From: Novipirellula herctigrandis
GTDB lineage: Bacteria; Planctomycetota; Planctomycetia; Pirellulales; Pirellulaceae
Reading direction: 5' to 3'
DNA: 64,000 bases
Assembly (NCBI GenBank): GCA_007859835.1
Contig: SJPJ01000001.1
Location: 2,416,318 to 2,480,317, forward strand
Below are positions 8,196-13,056 of this stretch, piece by piece. The first letter of the stretch is position 1, and the number at the start of each line of letters is the position of its first letter. The notes under the pieces were generated by a model. The model had not been told where the DNA came from, ran no database searches, and saw only the letters and a program-made list of their open reading frames with translations. A program made the position numbers and the translations under genes.

Positions 8196-8267
8196 TACTG
8201 AGGGCGGGAGTCGAACCCGCAAGCACTTGTTCCTAAAACAAGCGGCTCGCCGTTGGCCTACCTCAGC
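8196..8267 (-). tRNA. tRNA-Leu(TAG), class I shape
   Basis: The acceptor GCTGAGG/CCTCAGT has one terminal G.U pair. Anticodon arm CTTGT-TTTAGGA-ACAAG gives TAG. D- and T-arms are good, A73 is present, but the variable region is only five bases. Confidence 0.8.
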
Positions 8268-8272
8268 GTGAG

Positions 8273-8343
8273 TGGAGCACCGGGGAATCGAACCCCGATT
8301 TTCTGCGTGCAAAACAGACGTCTTCCCGTTGGACGAGCGCCCC
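8273..8343 (-). tRNA. tRNA-Ala(TGC), second copy
   Basis: The acceptor GGGGCGC/GTGCTCC keeps the G3.U70 identity pair. Anticodon loop TTTGCAC gives TGC. D-arm GTC...GAC and T-arm are good. It differs in sequence from the TGC tRNA at 7168. Confidence 0.8.
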
Positions 8344-8346
8344 ATG

Positions 8347-8412
8347 GAATAGGTGATTAGCTTTTAGGTTTTTAGGCTGTAGGTTTCTTGACTAAACCGC
8401 TACAGCCTAGCC
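8347..8412. repeat. Gene-less array palindrome, TTAGG type, short
   Basis: The left arm TTTAGGTTTTTAGGCTGTAG pairs imperfectly with CTAAACCGCTACAGCCTAG. Confidence 0.75.
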
Positions 8413-8415
8413 AAG

Positions 8416-8487
8416 TAGTCCCGGATGGAATCGAACCATCGTCTCTCGGATGTGAACCAAGCATCGTCGCCGTTGGACCACGGGACT
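8416..8487 (-). tRNA. tRNA-Val(CAC)
   Basis: The acceptor AGTCCCG/CGGGACT is perfectly paired. Anticodon arm CTTGG-TTCACAT-CCGAG gives CAC. D- and T-arms are standard; the discriminator is A. Confidence 0.85.
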
Positions 8488-8489
8488 CT

Positions 8490-8588
8490 GGGTTAGGTGT
8501 TTAGGCTGTAGCGATTTAGGATGTAGGCAAGAATGCCTTTTATTTGGATTTCCCTAAACACCTACGGTCTAAACTCCTACAGCCTATT
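8490..8588. repeat. Gene-less array palindrome, TTAGG type
   Basis: The left arm contains TTAGGTGTTTAGGCTGTAG; the right arm contains CCTAAACACCTACGGTC and CTCCTACAGCC. The centre is AT-rich. Confidence 0.8.
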
Positions 8589-8592
8589 GAAG

Positions 8593-8663
8593 CACGTCCC
8601 CAAGGATTTGAACCCTGACTAACTGGTTTGGAATCAGCAGTGCTACCGTTACACCAGAGACGT
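8593..8663 (-). tRNA. tRNA-Trp(CCA)
   Basis: The acceptor ACGTCTC/GGGACGT is paired with one G.U. Anticodon loop TTCCAAA gives CCA; its stem has a closing A.C mismatch. G73 is present, as in tRNA-Trp. Confidence 0.7.
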
Positions 8664-8678
8664 GTTGGTTTGCCAAAG

Positions 8679-8763
8679 TGGGAACGCAAGGAATCGCACC
8701 TCTCGCCGACTACCACACAATTGATGGCAAGAGGTTTACAGCCTCCCGTGTGGAAACGCTCCC
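8679..8763 (-). tRNA. tRNA-Tyr(GTA), no usable D-arm
   Basis: Acceptor GGGAGCG/CGTTCCC, anticodon arm GGAGG-CTGTAAA-CCTCT (GTA) and a long variable arm identify class II tRNA-Tyr. Only ten bases (TTTCCACACG) separate acceptor and anticodon stem, too few for a D-arm. Confidence 0.7.
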
Positions 8764-8765
8764 GA

Positions 8766-8857
8766 ACTAGGCTTTAGGCTGTAGGGATTTAGACTGTAGG
8801 TTTTCTTGCGGAAGAGTTTTTCCTAATCCCTAAACGCCTAACACCTAGCCCCCTAAT
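8766..8857. repeat. Gene-less array palindrome, TTAGG type
   Basis: The left arm is GGCTTTAGGCTGTAGGGATT; the right arm is AATCCCTAAACGCCTAACAC followed by CTAGCC. Confidence 0.8.
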
Positions 8858-8861
8858 TCAG

Positions 8862-8936
8862 TGACGTGAGCGGGAATCGAACCCGCGGACTCCTGGATGA
8901 AAACCAGACGATTCTGCCATCAGAATCTACCACGCC
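8862..8936 (-). tRNA. tRNA-Glu(TTC)
   Basis: The acceptor GGCGTGG/TCACGTC contains two G.U pairs. A long D-stem GATTC/GAATC is present. Anticodon arm TCTGG-TTTTCAT-CCAGG gives TTC. T-arm standard. Confidence 0.85.
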
Positions 8937-8961
8937 TTCTTGTTGCTTCGATCGAAGCGAG

Positions 8962-9033
8962 TACCGCATAGGAGTTTCGATCTCCTTCCTGCTGCCTGAG
9001 AAGCAGCCGACCTAGCCAGTAGTCGAATGCGGC
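8962..9033 (-). tRNA. tRNA-Glu(CTC)
   Basis: The acceptor GCCGCAT/ATGCGGT ends in a G.U pair. Anticodon arm GCTGC-TTCTCAG-GCAGC gives CTC. The T-loop is ATCGAAA. A palindrome GCTTCGATCGAAGC at 8945-8958 follows the gene. Confidence 0.8.
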
Positions 9034-9045
9034 GTTGTTGAAAGC

Positions 9046-9116
9046 GATGGCAACGGGAGTCGAACCCGCAGCGACTTGATAGACAATCAAGCTTCCTTCC
9101 CAGAGGAACTTGCCAC
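9046..9116 (-). tRNA. tRNA-Asp(GTC)
   Basis: The acceptor GTGGCAA/TTGCCAT and anticodon arm CTTGA-TTGTCTA-TCAAG (GTC) are clear. The discriminator reads C, whereas tRNA-Asp normally has G73. Confidence 0.75.
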
Positions 9117-9120
9117 CAGA

Positions 9121-9230
9121 AGTTAGGCTTTAGGTGTTAGGCGTTTAGGCTGTAGGGATTAGGTTCCGTGTTGGAGGATTTACCAAAAGTCTTACCCCCT
9201 ACGGTCTATAGCCTATTCCCTACCCCCTTT
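9121..9230. repeat. Gene-less array palindrome, TTAGG type, long
   Basis: The left arm contains TTAGGCTTTAGGTGTTAGG and GTTTAGGCTGTAGGG; the right arm contains CCCCCTACGGTCTATAGCC and CCCTACCC. Confidence 0.8.
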
Positions 9231-9236
9231 TTCCCA

Positions 9237-9310
9237 GGTGACCGATCGGAATTGAACCGACATGGACTTCGTTCACAGCGAAGTTCCTGAAACCAATACA
9301 GGACGGCCAC
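9237..9310 (-). tRNA. tRNA-His(GTG)
   Basis: The acceptor GTGGCCG/CGGTCAC is paired with one G.U. Anticodon arm CTTCG-CTGTGAA-CGAAG gives GTG. Discriminator C73 fits His, but the base before G1 is U, not the usual encoded G-1. Confidence 0.8.
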
Positions 9311-9312
9311 AG

Positions 9313-9402
9313 CACCGGAGACTGGAATCGAACCAATGAACTCGCCTGTCCAATCGTTACTGGGCAGAGCGAGGTGCAGCGACCAACAACTGCTACTCCG
9401 GC
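9313..9402 (-). tRNA. tRNA-like, extended anticodon arm, isotype unclear
   Basis: Acceptor GCCGGAG/CTCCGGT, D-arm GCAG...CTGC with GG, and T-arm are sound. The anticodon stem CTCGC/GCGAG encloses 23 bases instead of 7. That loop itself pairs (CTGCCC with GGACAG), making one long hairpin with loop AGTAACGATT. A 16-base insertion in the arm would explain it. Confidence 0.55.
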
Positions 9403-9423
9403 ATTCGGTCTTCAATAACAAAG

Positions 9424-9491
9424 CACTCCGTCCGGGAATTGAACCCGATCTGCGAGCTTCAAAGGCTCACGTCGCGACTACGCGCCGGAGA
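9424..9491 (-). tRNA. tRNA-Gln(TTG), shrunken D-arm
   Basis: Anticodon arm TGAGC-CTTTGAA-GCTCG gives TTG; T-arm and G73 fit Gln. The acceptor TCTCCGG/ACGGAGT is mismatched at both ends, and the D-arm is CGCG-TAGT-CGCG with a four-base loop. Confidence 0.6.
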
Positions 9492-9509
9492 GAGTTTTCA
9501 CAATTGAAG

Positions 9510-9610
9510 AGTGTCCTGCGGGAATCGAACCCACCTAGCCGGATTGGAAGTCCGCGGGCACCGACCGGCATGGATGCCGGTTGGTCGATTTGCCGCTCGG
9601 CCAAGGACAC
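9510..9610 (-). tRNA. tRNA-Gly(TCC) with a hairpin in the D-loop
   Basis: The acceptor GTGTCCT/AGGACAC is perfect. Anticodon arm GCGGA-CTTCCAA-TCCGG gives TCC. Acceptor and anticodon stems are 48 bases apart instead of about 19. The extra is a hairpin inside the D-loop centred on the perfect palindrome CCGGCATGGATGCCGG at 9565-9580. Confidence 0.75.
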
Positions 9611-9615
9611 GAAAT

Positions 9616-9693
9616 ATGCGGAAGTTTGAAGGGCGAGGTGTGGAACGAAGCGAGCTATTCCACACGTCTCGCTTCACCCTTCAAACTTCGCGA
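9616..9693. repeat. Gene-less array palindrome, GAAGTTTGAAG type
   Basis: GGAAGTTTGAAGGGCGAGGT and GTGTGGAA on the left pair with TTCCACACG and CTTCACCCTTCAAACTTC on the right. It is one of the best-paired palindromes of the array. Confidence 0.85.
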
Positions 9694-9695
9694 AG

Positions 9696-9767
9696 CTCCG
9701 GCGGATGGACTCGAACCATCACTCGTCTCCTTAACAGGGAGCCGCCTTACCATTGGGCCACACCGGA
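9696..9767 (-). tRNA. tRNA-Asn(GTT)
   Basis: Acceptor TCCGGTG/CGCCGGA with U1-A72 and G73 matches the usual bacterial tRNA-Asn. Anticodon arm GCTCC-CTGTTAA-GGAGA gives GTT. Confidence 0.85.
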
Positions 9768-9769
9768 GG

Positions 9770-10201
9770 GATAGGCGTTAGACTTGAGGCTTTAGACTTC
9801 AGGGGAAATCAATGCGAAACCATCATAAGCTGCGAGCGTTTGAATTAGCTGATGAGTTGGCCGTTACAACGTACCGTCTGACAAAGGATTTCCCACGTGA
9901 AGAACAGTTCGGCCTCACATCGCAGATGCGCCGTGCTGCCGTTTCGGTTCCATCAAACATCGTTGAGGGATGTGCAAAGCCTTCTCAGCTCGACTACGTC
10001 CGATTCCTCGACATTTCGTACGGCTCGGCCTGCGAACTGCAGTATCAGATCTCCTTGGCTCATCGCCTCGACTTCCTGAACCAATCCGACTTCGAAGTGC
10101 TCAATGGAATAGCTGTAGAGACAAGTAAGGTTCTGAGCGGTCTCATTCGTTCGCTGCGAAACAATCTGTAGCCTGAAGCCTAGATCCTAAGGCCTAACAC
10201 C
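9770..10201. mobile_element. IVP unit 3
   Basis: The left arm (about 9771-9800: GGCGTTAGACTTGAGGCTTT, AGACTTCAGG) and right arm (about 10168-10200: TAGCCTGAAGCCTAG, AAGGCCTAACACC) are imperfect inverted repeats around the IVP gene. Confidence 0.65.
9812..10171 (+). CDS. Four-helix-bundle IVP/S23 protein (copy 3)
   Basis: A 119-residue protein beginning MRNHHKLRAFELADEL with GLTSQMRRAAVSVPSNIVEG and VRFLDISYGSACELQYQ. It belongs to the same subfamily as copies 1, 2 and 4. AGGGG lies before the ATG. It lies between tRNA-Asn and tRNA-Gly(GCC), on the opposite strand. The frame is intact and the sequence differs clearly from the other copies at the DNA level, so these are not recent duplicates. 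Confidence 0.9.
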   Translation: MRNHHKLRAFELADELAVTTYRLTKDFPREEQFGLTSQMRRAAVSVPSNIVEGCAKPSQLDYVRFLDISYGSACELQYQISLAHRLDFLNQSDFEVLNGIAVETSKVLSGLIRSLRNNL

Positions 10202-10202
10202 A

Positions 10203-10273
10203 AGCGCCCAGTGGGAGTCGAACCCACACTTCCGCCATGGCAAGGCAGCAGGCTACCGCTACATCATGGGCGC
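10203..10273 (-). tRNA. tRNA-Gly(GCC)
   Basis: The acceptor GCGCCCA/TGGGCGC is perfect. Anticodon arm CTGCC-TTGCCAT-GGCGG gives GCC. All arms are regular. Confidence 0.9.
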
Positions 10274-10314
10274 AAAAATGCATCACTACCAAATTGTCAA
10301 AAATCAGGAGCAGG

Positions 10315-10379
10315 CAGGAGTCTGGAGACGGGAGACCGGAGGAAAACCTCCAGCCTGAAGTCTGCAGCCTTCAGTCTGC
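10315..10379. repeat. Gene-less array palindrome, CTGGAG type
   Basis: CAGGAGCAGGCAGGAGTCTG and ACCGGAGG on the left pair imperfectly with CCTCCAGCC and TCTGCAGCCTTCAGTCTGC on the right, around AAAA. Confidence 0.7.
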
Positions 10380-10383
10380 TTAG

Positions 10384-10455
10384 AGCACCGAGCCGGAATC
10401 GAACCCGCATCACCCCGCTCGCGACGGAGGAGTCTTGCCGTTAGACCATCAGTGC
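10384..10455 (-). tRNA. tRNA, anticodon CGC (Ala) or GCG (Arg)
   Basis: The acceptor GCACTGA/TCGGTGC, D-arm GTC...GAC and T-arm are fine. D-arm spacing favours loop GTCGCGA (CGC, Ala), but the Ala G3.U70 pair is absent. A shifted stem gives GCG with C33. Isotype unresolved. Confidence 0.6.
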
Positions 10456-10456
10456 T

Positions 10457-10888
10457 GAGTGAGTCCGGAGGCTGTAGACTGGAGGCAGGAGGAAAGCATG
10501 AGAGACCACACCAAACTCCGAGCCTTCGAGCTCGCCGACGAACTTGTATTGCTTGTTTACCGTTTCACAACATCATTTCCCTCTTCGGAACAGTTCGGAC
10601 TGACGTCACAATTGCGACGCGCTGCTTTGTCCATTCCATCCAACATTGTCGAAGGCTGTGCTCGACACACAGAAGCCGACTACATTCGTTTTCTTGACAT
10701 TGCTCACGGCTCTGCCCGAGAAGTTGAATACCAGATCACTGTCGCCCAACGACTTGGATACTTAACCGACGAGCAAAGCCAGACGCTGATCGCCAAGTCC
10801 GTGGAAACCTCCAAAGTTCTCAACGGATTGATACGTTCGCTTCGTCGCTAGTCCTCCAGTCTGTCGTCTCCGGGCTCCTGCCTTCCTA
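10457..10888. mobile_element. IVP unit 4 (CTGGAG-type arms)
   Basis: The left arm (10459-10492: GTCCGGAGGCTGTAGACTGG, AGGCAGGAGG) and right arm (10852-10886: CCTCCAGTCTGTCGTCTCC, GGGCTCCTGCC) enclose the IVP gene. Confidence 0.7.
10498..10851 (+). CDS. Four-helix-bundle IVP/S23 protein (copy 4)
   Basis: A 117-residue protein from the ATG at 10498, preceded by GGAGG; the frame is open 13 codons upstream into the repeat arm. It begins MRDHTKLRAFELADEL and contains GLTSQLRRAALSIPSNIVEG and IRFLDIAHGSAREVEYQ. It has the same subfamily, orientation and setting as copies 1-3. It lies between the CGC/GCG tRNA and tRNA-Lys. Confidence 0.9.
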   Translation: MRDHTKLRAFELADELVLLVYRFTTSFPSSEQFGLTSQLRRAALSIPSNIVEGCARHTEADYIRFLDIAHGSAREVEYQITVAQRLGYLTDEQSQTLIAKSVETSKVLNGLIRSLRR

Positions 10889-10889
10889 A

Positions 10890-10962
10890 GTGGGATCGGT
10901 GAGAATCGAACTCACATCGCTCGGATTAAGAGTCCGATGCATTACCTTGTCTGCCACAATCC
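10890..10962 (-). tRNA. tRNA-Lys(CTT)
   Basis: The acceptor GGGATTG/CGATCCC has one G.U pair. Anticodon arm TCGGA-CTCTTAA-TCCGA gives CTT. T-arm regular; discriminator A. Confidence 0.85.
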
Positions 10963-10965
10963 CGA

Positions 10966-11066
10966 GTTAGGCTATAGGTGTTAGGCTATAGGCTGTAGGT
11001 TTCAATCGTTTGCTTCGTGATCTGTTCTTTTCCTATGGTCTAAAGACTACGGACTAAGGTCTCTCG
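10966..11066. repeat. Gene-less array palindrome, TTAGG type, degenerate
   Basis: The left arm TTAGGCTATAGGTGTTAGGC and right arm CCTATGGTCTAAAGACTACG pair loosely; the centre is AT-rich. Confidence 0.65.
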
Positions 11067-11070
11067 TCAG

Positions 11071-11144
11071 TCGGCGTGGCGGGAATTGAACCCGCGCTCT
11101 GTCGCCTTATAAGGACGCCGCTCTCACCCCTGAGCTACACGCCG
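11071..11144 (-). tRNA. tRNA-Ile(TAT)
   Basis: The acceptor CGGCGTG/CACGCCG is perfect; D-arm GCTC...GAGC is regular. Anticodon loop CTTATAA gives TAT; its stem has one mismatch. Confidence 0.8.
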
Positions 11145-11156
11145 ATGCGTAGCCAA

Positions 11157-11251
11157 TGGGGCCGAAGGGAGTTGAACCCTCACCTACACGACGACCAACG
11201 CTGCGCGTCGGTGCCCGAAGTCCGTCATGCTGCCAGTTACACCACAGCCCC
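11157..11251 (-). tRNA. tRNA-like with hairpin in the anticodon region, Pro(CGG)?
   Basis: The acceptor GGGGCTG/CGGCCCC, D-arm and T-arm are recognisable. The stem TGACG/CGTCG encloses 29 bases, including a hairpin CCGACGC-GCA-GCGTTGG (plus-strand 11195-11211). TTCGGGC in the loop would give anticodon CGG. It reads either as an inserted hairpin or as a class II-like variable arm. Confidence 0.5.
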
Positions 11252-11252
11252 T

Positions 11253-11338
11253 TGATAGGCTTTAGGTATTAGCGGATTAGGCTTTAGGTCTTTTTGAATC
11301 ATCATTTCACTCTTCACCCTTCTCACTTCAAACTTCCA
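11253..11338. repeat. Array palindrome with mismatched arms
   Basis: The left side is TTAGG type (GGCTTTAGGTATTAGCGG) and the right side is the CTTCACCCTTC/CTTCAAACTTCC type. The arms are not complementary, as if halves of two palindromes had been joined. Confidence 0.6.
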
Positions 11339-11341
11339 AAG

Positions 11342-11420
11342 TGGTAGCCCCGAGGATCGAACTCAGCGCGACCCGCGTATCAGGCGCCAGGTTTTCTCTT
11401 TGGCTAACGCGGGGGCGACC
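11342..11420 (-). tRNA. tRNA-like, possibly Ile(GAT), abnormal fold
   Basis: The acceptor GGTCGCC/GGCTACC has one mismatch and the T-arm is good. CTGATAC could be an anticodon loop (GAT). However CCCGCGT and ACGCGGG form a seven-base stem that encloses the D-arm, so a normal cloverleaf is not obvious. Confidence 0.45.
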
Positions 11421-11452
11421 AGCCCTCGACTACCATGTTGTCGTTTCAAAAG

Positions 11453-11525
11453 TCGGACACCTCGGAGTCGAACCGAGAGCCTCCTGGTCCCAAACCAGGC
11501 GTGCTTCCATCTGCACCTGTATCCG
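11453..11525 (-). tRNA. tRNA-Pro(TGG)
   Basis: Acceptor CGGATAC/GTGTCCG with C1-G72 and A73 fits Pro. Anticodon arm CCTGG-TTTGGGA-CCAGG gives TGG. All arms are regular. Confidence 0.9.
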
Positions 11526-11584
11526 ATGTTGTTCGTCGTGCTCGCCGCGGATGATTCCGTCGGCGCATATTTTCCTTGTCAGTG

Positions 11585-11659
11585 GGCCGGGAGGCGCTCG
11601 AATCCTCGTCTGCGGTTCTTCAGACCGCCGCCCGCGTTAGCCAACTGGGCAAGCCCGGC
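11585..11659 (-). tRNA. tRNA-Phe(GAA), first gene of the array
   Basis: The acceptor GCCGGGC/TCCCGGC pairs at six of seven positions. Anticodon arm GCGGT-CTGAAGA-ACCGC gives GAA. D-stem GCCC/GGGC encloses a 13-base loop. The T-stem is four pairs with a nine-base loop. Confidence 0.75.
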
Positions 11660-11720
11660 GTCTCAGCTACCAGCCCAAATTGGGTTCGTTGTTGGGGTTG
11701 CCCGCTGGGATGCGGACACG

Positions 11721-11759
11721 AAAAAAGGCTCAGGTGTCTGGCGTGACCCCCGAGCCTTT
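11721..11759 (-). terminator. Rho-independent terminator, minus strand
   Basis: AAAGGCTC (11724-11731) pairs with GAGCCTTT (11752-11759). On the minus strand the stem is followed directly by a run of U. It would stop transcription from the DUF1569 side before the tRNA array. Confidence 0.7.
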
Positions 11760-12117
11760 AGGAACAGTGCCTTCATGAAGAAGTCGTTCGCTAATAAAAG
11801 CGAGTGTCACATCAGACGCGGATACGCCGGGGCATTATCTGTATTCAACGGGCTGTCACTATGGACAGGGGCGCCGAAGAGACTGCCTTCGTGTATCTGT
11901 TCGAGTCGACTGGATTGGGTTCTTGATAACATCAGAAAGCTCGTTACTCGCTTGTCTGTGAATGTGACTTGTGTGTTCGGAGAGATAGACGCTTTGACGG
12001 CCGGATGGTTCGCCAAAAATGTCAGCTTCCGAAAAAATCATTCTTAGCCGACAATGCCTCACACGAACATGAAACACCGCTCAGACTCGAAAGTACTCAT
12101 AGCACGCGAAAAAAGAA
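11760..12117. other. Non-coding stretch upstream of the tRNA array
   Basis: I see no credible gene here. Short open frames lack coding character. The stretch lies between DUF1569 and the terminator that precedes tRNA-Phe. Confidence 0.4.
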
Positions 12118-12576
12118 TCAGTCGCGGGGTCTTAGGAAACGCAGGTGGTGAGCGGCATGTGCAGTATGAATTTGCTCAATCCGTTCACGCGGTAGTCGCC
12201 CGAACGCTGGATGCGGAGCATAGTCACCAAAGTGAGCGTAGAACCGAGCCACGCTCGCTGCAAAAGCCTCAACTTCTCGAACGTCATCCAGTTCCGCCGG
12301 CGGAACGAACATCGAAGCTGTACGAATTCCGCGAGGTGAATCGCCGCTGAGAACTTTCGGCAAGAGGATCCGGCGCATCACAGGACGCAAGAACGCAAAT
12401 AGCGACATCCATTTCGGATAACCATCAACACTCGGATCCTGAACCAGCGTCAAGTGCCGGCATATCTGCCCAAGTGACCAGATGCCACTGCGGTTGTATC
12501 CGCTCTTAAGTAGCGACCGAGCCTCTTTGATCGCCGCGTTCAGGTCGTCGAAGTGTAGTTCACGCAGTTGTTCCAT
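12118..12576 (-). CDS. DUF1569 family protein
   Basis: A 152-residue protein starting MEQLRELHFDDLNAAIKEA. The family ending HPAFGRLPRERIEQIHTAHA followed by HHLRFLRP is characteristic of DUF1569, a planctomycete-rich branch of the DinB-like four-helix fold; the conserved histidines are probably metal ligands. SLGQICRHLTLVQDPSVDGY near the N-terminus carries another conserved His. It is a single gene; the terminator at 11.7 kb probably ends its transcript. No substrate is known. Confidence 0.8.
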   Translation of the reverse strand: MEQLRELHFDDLNAAIKEARSLLKSGYNRSGIWSLGQICRHLTLVQDPSVDGYPKWMSLFAFLRPVMRRILLPKVLSGDSPRGIRTASMFVPPAELDDVREVEAFAASVARFYAHFGDYAPHPAFGRLPRERIEQIHTAHAAHHLRFLRPRD

Positions 12577-12663
12577 GCGGTTAGTTTAAGGCAATAGAAC
12601 ATTGTTGAAACCGTAGTTGCAAACTCTGTCGATTCAGAGCCAACCCTCGATACGAAACTCGTT

Positions 12664-13056
12664 ATGAACTCAATCGAAACTTTTCTTGCCGCGAAAACCT
12701 ACGCTGTCGCCGGTGCCTCGGCCCGCACGCACAAGTACGGTTACAAGGTCTTCAAAGCCCTCCTGGCCGTCGGCCGCGAGACTTATCCGCTGAACCCGGT
12801 CACCAAAGAAATCGACGGCCACAAGACGTACCCGATTATCGCCGACCTACCGCTCGTCCCCGAAGCCCTCTCGATCATCACGCCACCCGAAGTCACACGC
12901 CAAGTCATCGACGACGCAATAGCAGCCGGAGTGAAACACATCTGGATGCAGCCAGGGGCGGAACACGAGCAGGCCAGTGAATCGGCACGCGAAGCCGGCA
13001 TCAACGTCATCGACGACGGCAGTTGCATACTCGTGCTATTGGCTCTTCAATCATGA
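12664..13056 (+). CDS. CoA-binding domain protein (YccU-like)
   Basis: A 130-residue single-domain Rossmann protein. YAVAGASARTHKYGYKVFKA is the nucleotide-binding N-terminus, YPLNPVTKEIDGHKTYPI and the LSIITPPEV strand follow, and KHIWMQPGAEHEQA is the conserved C-terminal element of the CoA_binding_2 family. Such proteins bind CoA and related cofactors, but the cellular role is unclear. The stop overlaps the next start (ATGA), so it is translationally coupled to the acetyltransferase downstream, which itself uses acetyl-CoA. Confidence 0.85.
   Translation: MNSIETFLAAKTYAVAGASARTHKYGYKVFKALLAVGRETYPLNPVTKEIDGHKTYPIIADLPLVPEALSIITPPEVTRQVIDDAIAAGVKHIWMQPGAEHEQASESAREAGINVIDDGSCILVLLALQS

Noticed and set aside
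7243-9693. The tandem-word palindromes as a CRISPR array.
   Set aside because: Words are 7-11 bp, degenerate and arranged as inverted arms around tRNAs; there are no constant repeats with unique spacers and no cas genes.
9336-9781. Short plus-strand open frames running through the tRNA genes.
   Set aside because: They translate tRNA and repeat sequence; runs such as GxxRT and SRNRTR come from T-arm sequences, not genes.
11400-12047. A 215-codon plus-strand frame over tRNA-Pro and tRNA-Phe.
   Set aside because: Half of it overlaps two clear tRNAs and the rest is low in coding character.
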